Positions 45,420 through 54,314 of a stretch of 64,000 bases of DNA are shown piece by piece. The notes beneath the pieces were generated by a model. The model made no database searches. It was not told the origin of the DNA and saw only the letters and a list, made by a program, of their open reading frames with translations. Position numbers and translations under genes: made by a program. Numbering within the stretch: the stretch's first letter is position 1; each line of letters opens with the position of its first letter. Origin of the DNA: JAJPHW01 sp963799065 (GTDB lineage Bacteria > Acidobacteriota > Terriglobia > Terriglobales > Acidobacteriaceae); assembly GCA_963799065.1 (NCBI GenBank), contig CAWCVJ010000001.1, positions 2,046,001 to 2,110,000 of the forward strand, written 5' to 3'.

Positions 45420-46676
45420 ATGAACTTCGCCAAGCGCTGGAAGACCCGGACCCTGCTGTTTCTCGCAGTCGCTGGCCCGGGCATTATTACCGCCAATGTA
45501 GACAATGATGCCAACGGCATCTACACCTACTCGGCCGCGGGGGCGCAATTCGGCCATCTTCTTCTCTGGACGCTCATTCCCATCACTATCGCCCTGATCA
45601 TTGTTCAGGAAATTTCCGCGCGCCTCGGCGCTGTCACCGGCAAAGGCCTTAGCGATCTGATCCGCGAAGAGTACGGTTTCCGCATCACGTTCTTCATGAT
45701 GATCGCGATTCTGCTGATCAACTTCGGCAATGTGGTCGGCGAATTCGCAGGGATCGCGGGCAGCCTAGAACTCTTCGGCCTCACGAAGTACATCACCGTG
45801 CCCGTCTGCGCGGTTTTTGTATGGCTGATCGTGGTGAAGGGCCAATATAAGAGCGTCGAAAAGGTCTTCCTCTTCGCATCCTTTTTCTATATCACCTACA
45901 TCTTCGCGGGATTTTTTGCCAAGCCGGTTTGGATGGAGGCTCTCGTGGCGACGGTCAAGCCGCCGCCGAAAGCTACTTTTTTTCTGCCGGGATACCTCTA
46001 CATGGCGATCGGCGTAGTCGGCACCACCATCGCGCCGTGGATGCAGTTCTATCTGCAATCTTCCGTTGTAGAAAAGGGCATCACCAAGCGCCAATACAAG
46101 GCTTCGCGCCTCGACGTCATCGTAGGATGCATCTTCACCGACGTAGTCGCCTGGTTCATCATCGTCGCCTGCGCCGCGACGCTATATGCCCACGGCTACT
46201 ACAACATCGCCTCCGCGCAGGACGCCGCCCAGGCGCTGCGTCCCTTAGCCGGACAATACGCCTACATCCTGTTCGCCGTTGGCTTGTTCAACGCTTCCCT
46301 ATTCGCCGCGTCTATCCTGCCGCTCTCTACCGCTTATACCGTCTGCGAGGGATTAGGTTTCGAGTCCGGCGTCAATAAGAAATTCAGCGAGGCCCCGGTC
46401 TTCTACTGGCTCTATACCATCCTGATCATCGCGGGCGCGGGCGTCATCCTCATTCCCGATCTCCCCCTCATCAAGATCTCGATCCTGTCCCAAGTCATCA
46501 ACGGCGTCGCCGTCCCCGCCGTCTTAGTGTTCATGCTGTTGCTGGTGCAGAAGAAAGACCTCATGGGCGAATACGTCAACGGACGCGTCTACAACGGCCT
46601 CGCCTGGGCAACGACGATTATCATGGCCGCCCTGAGTCTGGCTTTGCTTTGGACTTTGCGACCCGGCGCGGGCTAA
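45420..46676 (+). CDS. Divergent NRAMP-family transporter, magnesium type
   Basis: About eleven membrane helices over 418 residues. Classical NRAMP metal-site motifs are altered: helix 1 DPGN is DNDANG (residues 28-33, VDNDANGIYTYSAAGAQFG) and helix 6 MPH is APW (residues 205-207, GTTIAPWMQF), removing the soft Met ligand needed for transition metals. These changes mark the NRAMP-related magnesium transporters (NRMT). The upstream gene encodes an MgtE_N-CBS protein, the magnesium-sensing part of another channel family, which fits magnesium as substrate. It converges with argS, 10 bases away. Confidence 0.88.
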   Translation: MNFAKRWKTRTLLFLAVAGPGIITANVDNDANGIYTYSAAGAQFGHLLLWTLIPITIALIIVQEISARLGAVTGKGLSDLIREEYGFRITFFMMIAILLINFGNVVGEFAGIAGSLELFGLTKYITVPVCAVFVWLIVVKGQYKSVEKVFLFASFFYITYIFAGFFAKPVWMEALVATVKPPPKATFFLPGYLYMAIGVVGTTIAPWMQFYLQSSVVEKGITKRQYKASRLDVIVGCIFTDVVAWFIIVACAATLYAHGYYNIASAQDAAQALRPLAGQYAYILFAVGLFNASLFAASILPLSTAYTVCEGLGFESGVNKKFSEAPVFYWLYTILIIAGAGVILIPDLPLIKISILSQVINGVAVPAVLVFMLLLVQKKDLMGEYVNGRVYNGLAWATTIIMAALSLALLWTLRPGAG

Positions 46677-46686
46677 TAAGCGCGCT

Positions 46687-48642
46687 TTACATCACCGCTG
46701 GGACTTGTATACCCATGATTTCTAGCACTCGCACGAGTTCGCGGTGGGCTACCGCTGCTGTGGCAAGAAGAAATTGTTTTCGTCTTTCATCGGCTTCTGC
46801 AAGGATCGGATGTTGGTGGTAGAAGCTGTTAAGAGCCTGCGCCAAGTGGAACGAGTGTTTGGCGAGATAAGCGGGCTCCGTGGTCGCGATGCATTGCTCG
46901 ACCACGTAGGAGGTTTTTCCGGCTGCAAGCCAGAGGCTCCAAATTTCGTCGTCCCTTAAAAATTCGGAGGCCGACTTTGCGTCGAACTCTTGCAGTGCGG
47001 CTTCGGAGGTGAAATTTCCCTTGCGAAAAATGTTGGCGGCGCGTACTACGGCGTATTGCACATAGGGCCCGGTTTCGCCCTCAAAGCTCAAGGCCTCTTT
47101 GAAGTCGAACGCAATTACCGACGGCTTGGTGAACTTCAGCATGAAGTATCGCAGGGCGCCGACGGCAATTTGAGTCGCCGTCTTCAGCCGTTCATGCTCG
47201 TGCAACTCCGGCTGGCGGGAATCGACTTCTTTCTTTGCGGTCGAGATCAGGGTGTCCAGCAGGTCGTCAGCTTTGACGCCGAAACCCTTGCGCCCGGAAA
47301 CTTCGATGTAGGCGCGGGCCTTGTCCTCGTCGGAAATCTGATAGCCGAGTTCAGCCGCGCAGCGTGGCGTTAACGCGACCATTTCGTAGGAGAAGTGGGT
47401 GTAGTGCGCCGCCTGGTCTTCGTATCCTAAAGCCTTCAGAGCCTCGACGACTGTGGTCTGCGCCTCCGCTTGCCGAGCATCGATCACGTTATAAATTTCG
47501 GAGACATTGCCGAAGTGTGGGTGACTTTCTTCGCCTTCCGTTGCCGAAATCCAGCACTCTCGGCCCTCTGGATAGCGATAAAAGGGCTTGTAGCCGAAGT
47601 CGCGCCCGAGCAGACCGAACTTCCACATGTGATACGCGATATCTTTGCCGACATAGCCAACAGTGCCGTTCGAGCGCACGATGACTTTTTGAGAATCCTC
47701 AGGCTTTTCTCGGTCACCTGCGTTGGTAGGTTTTGCAGTTCCTGGGCGCTGCATAACCCAGCAGCCCTTGTTCTTTCCTTCGCTCTCGTAATGCAGCACG
47801 CCCGCTGCTTTGAGCTTCTCGAACGCCGCATCCCAGAAGTGCAAATGCAAAATCTCGCTCTCGCGGGGTAGAAAGTCGTATTCGATATCCAGCCGCTCCA
47901 TGGTTTCAAGATGGCGACGCAACACTGCAACGGAAATTAAATTCGCGACGGCTGAGGTTTCGCTGGCTGGATTCTCGATCTCATGCAATGTTTCCTGGCG
48001 CAGCTTGAGATTTTCTTTATCCAGGGTGTACCAGTGCGAAGCGCGGGCGTAGACGTCCCAGCAGTAGTAATCGAAGCGCGGCTGACGAGTCAGTTCTTCG
48101 ATGGCATCGTAATCGAGCTTTTCCAGATGCAGAAACCCGACCACGACGTCGGCGACCTGCACGCCGGTGTTGTCGATGTAGTTCTGGATGTCCACTTCCC
48201 TGCCGGCAAACTTCAGCAAGCGGACAAAAGTGTCCCCGAGGATGGCGTTACGCAGATGTCCGATGTGGGCTGCTTTGTTCGGGTTGATGCTGGAGTGCTC
48301 GACCAGAATCTTTCCAGGCGCAGGAACGGGTGCAAGGAGTGCCCCCGCCGCGAGAGCTGCGAAGGCCTTACGATCAACGCGGACATTAATGTATCCCGCG
48401 CCTGCAACTTCGAGCTTCTCGATGCCCTCGATCGGGCCGATTCCGGCGATAATCTCTTCGGCGATTTTTCGCGGCGCCTTGCGCAGAGACTTCGCCAGCT
48501 CGAAAGCGAGGGGCAGCGCGTATTCGCCAAACTCGATGCGCGGTGGTTGCTCAACTACGACGCGCGCAGCTTCGACGCCATAGGTTTGACGCAGAAATTC
48601 CTGCATTCGTTGAGTCAGGCGTTCTGCGATTTTACGGTACAC
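46687..48642 (-). CDS. argS: Arginyl-tRNA synthetase
   Basis: A class I synthetase. N-terminal Add-1 domain, then the ATP-binding HIGH motif in SINPNKAAHIGHLRNAILGD, followed by DIQNYIDNTGVQ; the anticodon-binding DALR domain lies at the C-terminus (GPYVQYAVVRAANIFRKGN onward). 651 residues is longer than the usual 550-600, with extra sequence around the catalytic core. Start GTG 48642 with AGAGGA five bases upstream. The HIGH motif is intact; the KMSK element is not obvious, which is common in ArgS. Confidence 0.96.
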   Translation of the reverse strand: MYRKIAERLTQRMQEFLRQTYGVEAARVVVEQPPRIEFGEYALPLAFELAKSLRKAPRKIAEEIIAGIGPIEGIEKLEVAGAGYINVRVDRKAFAALAAGALLAPVPAPGKILVEHSSINPNKAAHIGHLRNAILGDTFVRLLKFAGREVDIQNYIDNTGVQVADVVVGFLHLEKLDYDAIEELTRQPRFDYYCWDVYARASHWYTLDKENLKLRQETLHEIENPASETSAVANLISVAVLRRHLETMERLDIEYDFLPRESEILHLHFWDAAFEKLKAAGVLHYESEGKNKGCWVMQRPGTAKPTNAGDREKPEDSQKVIVRSNGTVGYVGKDIAYHMWKFGLLGRDFGYKPFYRYPEGRECWISATEGEESHPHFGNVSEIYNVIDARQAEAQTTVVEALKALGYEDQAAHYTHFSYEMVALTPRCAAELGYQISDEDKARAYIEVSGRKGFGVKADDLLDTLISTAKKEVDSRQPELHEHERLKTATQIAVGALRYFMLKFTKPSVIAFDFKEALSFEGETGPYVQYAVVRAANIFRKGNFTSEAALQEFDAKSASEFLRDDEIWSLWLAAGKTSYVVEQCIATTEPAYLAKHSFHLAQALNSFYHQHPILAEADERRKQFLLATAAVAHRELVRVLEIMGIQVPAVM

Positions 48643-48726
48643 GTAATCCTCTGTATTGGGTCTAAAGAAGTGTGATTGTAGCAGGGCGAGGGCGGCGTTT
48701 GACGGGCCTTTACGCCTTCCCTATGA

Positions 48727-48757
48727 TTGTTATTCCGAGCCAAGCGAGGGATCCCTC
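48727..48757. repeat. Dispersed intergenic repeat, degenerate copy C
   Basis: TTGTTATTCCGAGCCAAGCG followed by AGGGATCCCTC. It differs from copy A at a few positions. It lies in the divergent gap between argS and metG, about 60 bases before the metG start. Confidence 0.6.
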
Positions 48758-48817
48758 ACGTCAGCCCGGTGACCCGCGGCGTTTCGATTGGCCTTCGCCG
48801 CCGCAGATGCCACTTTC

Positions 48818-50800
48818 ATGAGCAAAACTTTTTACATTACGACGCCGATTTATTACGTCAATGCGCGCCCGCACATTGGGCACGCTTACACCACCATTGC
48901 TTGCGACGTGATTGCGCGGCGGCAGCGCATGTTGGGGGTTGACACCTACTTCCTGACCGGAACTGACGAGCATGGACAAAAGATCGAGCGGGCGGCGCAG
49001 GCGGCGGGCAAAACTCCGCAGCAGTTGACCAACGAAGTGTCGGCCGAGTTTCGTGCCCTCTGGGATCGCATGGGGATCACCTATGACGATTACATTCGCA
49101 CCACTTCCGAGCGGCATAAACTCGGGGTACAAGGGCTGTTTCGCAAGCTGCGCGATTCCGGCTACATTTACAAAGGAACTTACACCGGGCAATATTGCGT
49201 CTTCGACGAGCTTTATGTGGACGTGGTCGGCGTAGGTGCACCTTGCCCGGAGTGCGGGCGCCCGACGGAAACGGTTCACGAAGAGAATTATTTTTTCAAG
49301 CTGTCGGAGTTTCAAGACAAGCTGATTCATTTGTACACGAGTCAGCCGGGGTTTATTCGCCCCGAGACGCGGCGCAACGAAGTGCTGTCATTTGTGAAGT
49401 CTGGATTGCGTGATCTTTCGATCAGCCGCAGCACTTTTTCCTGGGGAATCCCCGTGCCGGACGACCCCAAGCATGTCATCTACGTTTGGCTGGATGCGCT
49501 GGCGAATTACATTACCGCGCTGGGTTGGGGTTCGAACGATACGGCGCTTTACGACAAGTTCTGGCCCGCCGACGTTCAGATGATCGGCAAGGAGATTGTC
49601 CGTTTTCATTGCGTCTACTGGCCAGCGTTCCTGATGGCTGCCGGTTTACCGTTGCCCAAGAGCATCGTGGCGCACGGCTGGCTGCTGTTTGAAGAAAGCA
49701 AGATGTCGAAGTCGCGAGGCAACATCGTGCGCGCAGAGACGATCCTCGATGTGCTCGGCGCCGATGCTCTGCGATATTTTTTGCTGCGTGAAGTGGTCTT
49801 CGGGCAGGATGGATCGTTTTCGTTCGACGCGTTGGTCCAGCGTTACAACGCCGACTTGGCGAACGGTCTGGGCAATCTGGCGAGCCGTACGCTCACCATG
49901 ATCACGCGTTACTTCAAGGCCGAAGTGCCGTATCCTTCGGGGTCGTCGTCGCTAACGGCGGGCGATCTTGCCGTGGCAGACGCCGCGCGCAAAGCGATCG
50001 CGGATTACGGCACATACTTCGATCAGTTTCAATTTTCTCGCGCGTTGGAAAGCGCATGGACATTGGTCGCGTCCGTCGACAAATATATTGTTGAGAATGA
50101 GCCCTGGACGCTGGGTGAGAAGCAAGACGAAGAGAGTCGTTCGCGGCTGGCAACGGTTTTGTACGCCAGCGCAGAGGCGTTGCGAATCGTCGTGGCGCTG
50201 GTTCATCCGGCGATTCCGGATTCTACGGCGAAGATTTGGGCGCAGATGGGGCTGGGCGATATCAAGAAGTTCCCTCTCGCGGAGTTGCAATGGGGCCAGC
50301 TTCAACTCGGAACGCGGTTGGGCAGTGTAGAAGCGGTCTTCCCGCGCGCCGACAAGAGTGCCATTGAAAGGATGCAGAAAATGGAAGAAGTGGATCGAGG
50401 AGCCGCAGCTGTTTCAGTGGCTACACCCGCAACCCCAGTCGCGGCTGACCCCGCGAAAACAGTCACCAGCGATGGCAAGATTACCATTGACGACTTCACC
50501 AAGGTGGAGTTGCGCGTCGGATTGGTGAAGGTGGCTGAGCGCGTTCCCAAAGCAGACAAACTTTTGCGTCTCGAGGTCGATCTGGGCACGGAAGTCCGGC
50601 AGATTCTTGCAGGCATTGCCGAGTCTTATGAGCCGGAAGCGCTGATCGGACGCAAGGTCGTAATCGTAGCCAATCTCGCGCCCCGCAAGCTCCGTGGACT
50701 GGAATCGAACGGCATGATTGTGGCGGCATCTCCTGAAGGCGGCAGGGCGATTCTTGCAGGATTTCTTGAAGATGTGCCGGTGGGAACCCGGCTAAAGTAA
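48818..50800 (+). CDS. metG: Methionyl-tRNA synthetase with C-terminal tRNA-binding domain
   Basis: The start is set at ATG 48818 (MSKTFYITTPIYYVNARPHI); an upstream TTG would add ten residues. HIGH motif in PHIGHAYTT, zinc-finger Cys in CVFDELY and APCPECGRPT, KMSKS motif in ESKMSKSRGN, and a C-terminal EMAP/OB-fold tRNA-binding domain from about residue 555 (IDDFTKVELRVGLVKVAERV, MIVAASPEGG). 660 residues. An Ala/Val/Pro linker separates the core from the tRNA-binding domain. It starts a plus-strand run with tatD (10 bases) and yajQ. Confidence 0.97.
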   Translation: MSKTFYITTPIYYVNARPHIGHAYTTIACDVIARRQRMLGVDTYFLTGTDEHGQKIERAAQAAGKTPQQLTNEVSAEFRALWDRMGITYDDYIRTTSERHKLGVQGLFRKLRDSGYIYKGTYTGQYCVFDELYVDVVGVGAPCPECGRPTETVHEENYFFKLSEFQDKLIHLYTSQPGFIRPETRRNEVLSFVKSGLRDLSISRSTFSWGIPVPDDPKHVIYVWLDALANYITALGWGSNDTALYDKFWPADVQMIGKEIVRFHCVYWPAFLMAAGLPLPKSIVAHGWLLFEESKMSKSRGNIVRAETILDVLGADALRYFLLREVVFGQDGSFSFDALVQRYNADLANGLGNLASRTLTMITRYFKAEVPYPSGSSSLTAGDLAVADAARKAIADYGTYFDQFQFSRALESAWTLVASVDKYIVENEPWTLGEKQDEESRSRLATVLYASAEALRIVVALVHPAIPDSTAKIWAQMGLGDIKKFPLAELQWGQLQLGTRLGSVEAVFPRADKSAIERMQKMEEVDRGAAAVSVATPATPVAADPAKTVTSDGKITIDDFTKVELRVGLVKVAERVPKADKLLRLEVDLGTEVRQILAGIAESYEPEALIGRKVVIVANLAPRKLRGLESNGMIVAASPEGGRAILAGFLEDVPVGTRLK

Positions 50801-50810
50801 TTCGCCCACA

Positions 50811-51623
50811 ATGTTCATCGATTCGCACGCCCATCTTGAAGGCGAAAAATTTGACGGCGACCGCGAAGCCACGATCATCCGGGCTCGCGAAGCTGGAGTA
50901 TCTGCGATTCTCGCCATCGGCAACGGAGAAACTCCGGAGGCTTTAGGCTGCGCCGCGAGGCTGGCCGACGAGTACGACTTCATTTACGCAACCACTGGCA
51001 TACATCCGCATGAGGCGCAATTCGCTAGCGATGCAACGTATGAGGAGATGGCGGGATTGGCGGGGCGCGACAAGGTCATCGCCTGGGGTGAAATCGGGCT
51101 CGATTATTTCTACGAGCACTCGCCGAAGGACATCCAGAAGCAGGTTTTTGTCAAGCAAATGGAACTGGCCCGAGTGGCGAAGCTTCCCCTCGTGATTCAC
51201 TGCCGGCCGTCGGAGTGCTCGGACGATGCGTGGATCGATTGCCTCGCTCTCCTGCGTGAACATTGGCTGTCATCGGGCTTGGCCGGAATTATGCACTGCT
51301 TCACCAGCACATGGGAGAACGCGAAGCGCTCGCTGGACATGGGTTTTCTGATCTCGTTTGCGGGCAATATCACTTTTCCGAAGGCTCAGCCCATTCGCGA
51401 CGTGGCTGCGAAAATCCCGCTCACCAGCGTTTTGATTGAGACTGACTGTCCTTTTCTGGCGCCTGTTCCCTATCGTGGCAAACGGAATGAACCTGCTTTC
51501 GTGGCGGAAACAGCCCGTCAGTTGGGTGCTTTACACGGTATTTCTGGCGAAGAACTCGGCGCTGGAACCTCAGACAATTTTCGCCGCTTCTTTTCCCTTC
51601 ACGAAAAGGCCGATTCCATTTAG
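50811..51623 (+). CDS. tatD: TatD-family metal-dependent hydrolase
   Basis: A TIM-barrel deoxyribonuclease-type hydrolase. Metal ligands are visible in IDSHAHLEGEKF (HxH), GEIGLDYFYEHSP (Glu), LPLVIHCRPSE (His), GIMHCFTSTWENA (His) and LIETDCPFLAPVP (Asp). 270 residues is normal. It follows metG by 10 bases, a very common bacterial order that suggests one transcript. Confidence 0.95.
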   Translation: MFIDSHAHLEGEKFDGDREATIIRAREAGVSAILAIGNGETPEALGCAARLADEYDFIYATTGIHPHEAQFASDATYEEMAGLAGRDKVIAWGEIGLDYFYEHSPKDIQKQVFVKQMELARVAKLPLVIHCRPSECSDDAWIDCLALLREHWLSSGLAGIMHCFTSTWENAKRSLDMGFLISFAGNITFPKAQPIRDVAAKIPLTSVLIETDCPFLAPVPYRGKRNEPAFVAETARQLGALHGISGEELGAGTSDNFRRFFSLHEKADSI

Positions 51624-51680
51624 GTTGGTTAATGCATCATTTTTCACAAAACCCCCATCTGGTAAGTAGCGGAAGGAGTT

Positions 51681-52178
51681 ATGCCGGAAAACTCATTTGA
51701 CGTGGTCAGTAAGCTCGACCTGCAGGAGGTTTCCAACGCCATCCAGCAGGCGTTGAAGGAAATTCACACTCGCTTCGACTTGAAAGACTCCAAATCGAAT
51801 ATCGAAATGGAAGGCAAGGACGCGATCATGCTGCACTCTCTCGACGAGTACAAGCTCAAGGCGGTCAACGAAATTCTGCAAGCGAAGTTGGTGAAGCGCG
51901 GCGTATCGCTGAAGGGTTTGACTTATGGCCCGATCGAGCCGGCGGCCAGCGCGACTTCACGCCAAAAGATAACTTTGCAACAAGGCATCCCGATCGAGAA
52001 GGCGAAAGAAATCGTCAAGCTGATTAAGGATTCAAAGAAGAAAGTAAGCGCGTCCATCCAAGGCGATCTGGTGCGGATTGGCGGCAAGGATCGCGATACC
52101 TTGCAAGACGTAATTGCTTTCTTGCGGCAGAAGGATTTGGGCATCGATTTGCAATTCATCAACTTCCGTAGTAACTGA
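51681..52178 (+). CDS. yajQ: YajQ-family nucleotide-binding protein
   Basis: A 165-residue two-domain protein with the YajQ pattern NSFDVVSKLDLQEVSNAIQQ, RFDLKDSKSNIE, ITLQQGIPIEKAKEIVKLIK and SIQGDLVRIGGKDRDTLQDV. Some family members bind cyclic-di-GMP, and others bind tRNA or guanine nucleotides; the ligand here is not determined. Ribosome site GGAAGGAG lies five bases before ATG 51681. Confidence 0.95.
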   Translation: MPENSFDVVSKLDLQEVSNAIQQALKEIHTRFDLKDSKSNIEMEGKDAIMLHSLDEYKLKAVNEILQAKLVKRGVSLKGLTYGPIEPAASATSRQKITLQQGIPIEKAKEIVKLIKDSKKKVSASIQGDLVRIGGKDRDTLQDVIAFLRQKDLGIDLQFINFRSN

Positions 52179-52231
52179 TGGATTTACCGCCGAGTACGCT
52201 AGAAGCGCCGAGAATAAATGGTTAGTGGTTT

Positions 52232-53251
52232 ATGGCACGAAATAGCGCGGAACAGAAAACGCCATTGAGTACAGCGACATTTAATGCGAAGGATTTCTTC
52301 GAGATGCTGCGGGACGACCTCGGCGCCATCGAGCGCGAGTTCGGTCGCGACACTGTCTCGGGCGTTGAGGCGATTACTGAGATTGGCGAGTATCTCCGCA
52401 ACGGCGGCGGGAAGCGCATTCGTCCAGCGTTGCTGCTGCTTTCTTCGAAGCTGTTTGACTACGAAGGGCGTGGTGCGATTCGGCTGGGCGCGGTGGTGGA
52501 AATCATCCACACTGCGACCTTGGTTCACGATGACATCATCGACGAGGCCGACATTCGTCGCGGACGTCCCGCCGCTAACACGCAGTGGGGAAATTCCAAG
52601 TGCGTGCTGGCTGGCGATTGGCTCTATATGCAGGCGTTTCGAGTGGCAATTCTGGAGCGCAATTTTCGCATTCTCGACACGCTCATCGAATTGACTCAGC
52701 AGATGGTCGAAGGCGAACTGCTTCAAACCGAAAAGCTGGGCAAGCTGATTTCGCTCGACGAGCACTTCGATCTTATCTTTCGCAAGACCGCCTGCCTCTT
52801 TTCCGTCTGCATGAGGATGGGAGCGATTCTTGGTGGCGCAACGCCGCAACAGGAAGAAAACCTCGCGCAGTATGGCCGCGATCTGGGCATGGCGTTCCAG
52901 ATCGTCGATGATGTACTCGATTTGACCGCCTCGGAGGATATTCTGGGCAAGCCTGTGGCCAGCGATTTGCGCGAAGGGAAGGTAACGATGGCTGTGATTC
53001 ACGCCCTGGATCGCTGCACCGGCGAAGAACGCGAACTCATCGCGACCGTGGTTCGGGATCGCGCGTTTACCCAGGTAGCCCACTCACAGATATTGGACAT
53101 CCTTCACCGCTACGGCTCTCTGGCCGCGGCCTCGAATTGCGCCTCTAAGTACGCTACCATGGCGCGGAATGCGATTTGCAACTTCCCCGACAGCGAAATC
53201 AAGCGGGCCCTGCTCTGGGCGCCGGATTTCGTAGTCGCCCGTGAAAAGTAA
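52232..53251 (+). CDS. ispB: Long-chain polyprenyl diphosphate synthase
   Basis: A trans-isoprenyl diphosphate synthase. First Asp-rich motif VHDDIIDEADIRRG and second motif FQIVDDVLDLTASEDILGKP, with substrate residues in GGGKRIRPALLLLSS. 339 residues and the residue type near the first motif suggest a C40-C50 product for menaquinone, but chain length cannot be read securely. It follows yajQ by 53 bases. Confidence 0.9.
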   Translation: MARNSAEQKTPLSTATFNAKDFFEMLRDDLGAIEREFGRDTVSGVEAITEIGEYLRNGGGKRIRPALLLLSSKLFDYEGRGAIRLGAVVEIIHTATLVHDDIIDEADIRRGRPAANTQWGNSKCVLAGDWLYMQAFRVAILERNFRILDTLIELTQQMVEGELLQTEKLGKLISLDEHFDLIFRKTACLFSVCMRMGAILGGATPQQEENLAQYGRDLGMAFQIVDDVLDLTASEDILGKPVASDLREGKVTMAVIHALDRCTGEERELIATVVRDRAFTQVAHSQILDILHRYGSLAAASNCASKYATMARNAICNFPDSEIKRALLWAPDFVVAREK

Positions 53252-53323
53252 ACTCCGATCTGCGATTTACCTGCTCCTTATTCACCCGACATACAATCAA
53301 TAACCTACAATTAGCCTTACCTC

Positions 53324-54295
53324 ATGGATCCTATCTTTGCTCTAATTACGCGACACGGCTACATGGTCCTGGCTGCCCTCGTTTTCGCTGAAGCGATCGG
53401 TTTGCCTATGCCCGCCGCCATCGCGCTGGTGGCGGCAGGAGCGGCGGTTGCCGGAAAAATTCTCAATGGCCCCGCACTCTTTGTCGTCGCTCTGATTTCT
53501 ATGTTGATCGGCGACACCCTCCTTTATACCCTCGGCCGATACATGGGTTGGACACTGCTGGGCATTCTGTGCCGCCTCTCCATCAATCCGGAATCGTGCA
53601 TCCTCAGTTCCGCGGAATCGTTTTACAAACGCGGTAAGGCTACACTGCTGATCGCGAAATTTATCCCTGGAGTGAATACGATGGCTCCGCCGCTGGCTGG
53701 AAGCATGAAGATGCGGACCTTGCAATTCATCCGATTCGACGCGGCGGGCGGGACCCTTTATATCCTCGCCTACGGCACGCTAGGCTTCGTGTTTCGCGAC
53801 TTCTTGAAGCTGATCAGCCACGGATTTCAGGCCGCCGGCCACTTTGTCTCTGAGGTTTTGGTGGTTGCGTTCTTCGCCTACATCATCTACCGGCTCTGGC
53901 TCTATAAGAAAAATCTTGTTTATAAAGTGGTGCCCCGGGTTCAAGTGGAGGAGATCGCCAACAAACTGGCATCGGACGAGCGTGCCAACGTGCTGATCGC
54001 GGACGTGCGCAGCCATGGCTATTATGATGCCAGCGCACAGCGCATCGGAGGTTCGGTGCGCATTGAACCCAACAATCTCGATGAAGAGCTAAAGAGCGTG
54101 CCCAAGGACAAAGAGATTTATCTCTATTGCACTTGAGCACGCGAAGCCACGAGCGCCCGTGTGGCGCTCATGCTGATCGAAAGAGGATTCCGTGCGTCCG
54201 CAATCGTGGGCGGTCTGACCGCTTGGAAGAAGGCTGGCCTGCCAGTGGAACCGGTTCCGAACAACGATCTCGTAAAGCTTCCAATGTTTTCCTGA
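53324..54295 (+). CDS. DedA-rhodanese fusion with in-frame TGA: candidate selenoprotein
   Basis: Residues 1 to about 200 form a DedA membrane domain (EAIGLPMPAAIALVAAG, AKFIPGVNTMAPPLAGSMKM, about five helices). From about residue 205 a rhodanese domain follows (ANVLIADVRSHGYYDAS, IGGSVRIEPNNLDEEL). It reaches KEIYLYCT with the catalytic-position Cys269, then meets TGA at 54134-54136 (codon 271). The same frame continues with AREATSARVALMLIERGF and AIVGGLTAWKKAGLPVEPVP, matching the rest of a rhodanese, and stops at 54293-54295 (323 residues in all). The family normally reads Cys-Thr/Ser-Cys there (from memory), so TGA replaces a Cys and could encode selenocysteine. A hairpin with SECIS-like position lies downstream. 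Alternatives are a nonsense mutation or a base-call error. Function is unknown: DedA proteins are lipid flippases, rhodaneses are sulfur transferases. Confidence 0.78.
54148..54172 (+). promoter_or_regulatory. Candidate bacterial SECIS hairpin
   Basis: GAGCGCC (54151-54157) pairs perfectly with GGCGCTC (54163-54169) around the 5-base loop CGTGT; a mismatch and two more pairs (54148-54149 with 54171-54172) extend the stem. The loop begins 21 bases after the TGA and has G at its second position. Bacterial SECIS elements are described as hairpins whose apical loop lies roughly 16-37 bases after the UGA, with a G in the first two loop bases. It falls inside the continuing coding sequence, as bacterial SECIS elements must. 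Confidence 0.55.
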
Positions 54296-54314
54296 TGCCT
54301 GCGCGCGGAGCGCT

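Noticed and set aside
45326..45508. 60-codon plus-strand frame before the NRAMP gene
   Set aside because: It begins inside the palindromic repeat and runs into the NRAMP gene in another frame.
52199..53083. 294-codon minus-strand open frame opposite the polyprenyl synthase gene
   Set aside because: The plus strand has both Asp-rich motifs and a normal full-length enzyme; the antisense product is unrelated to any family I know.
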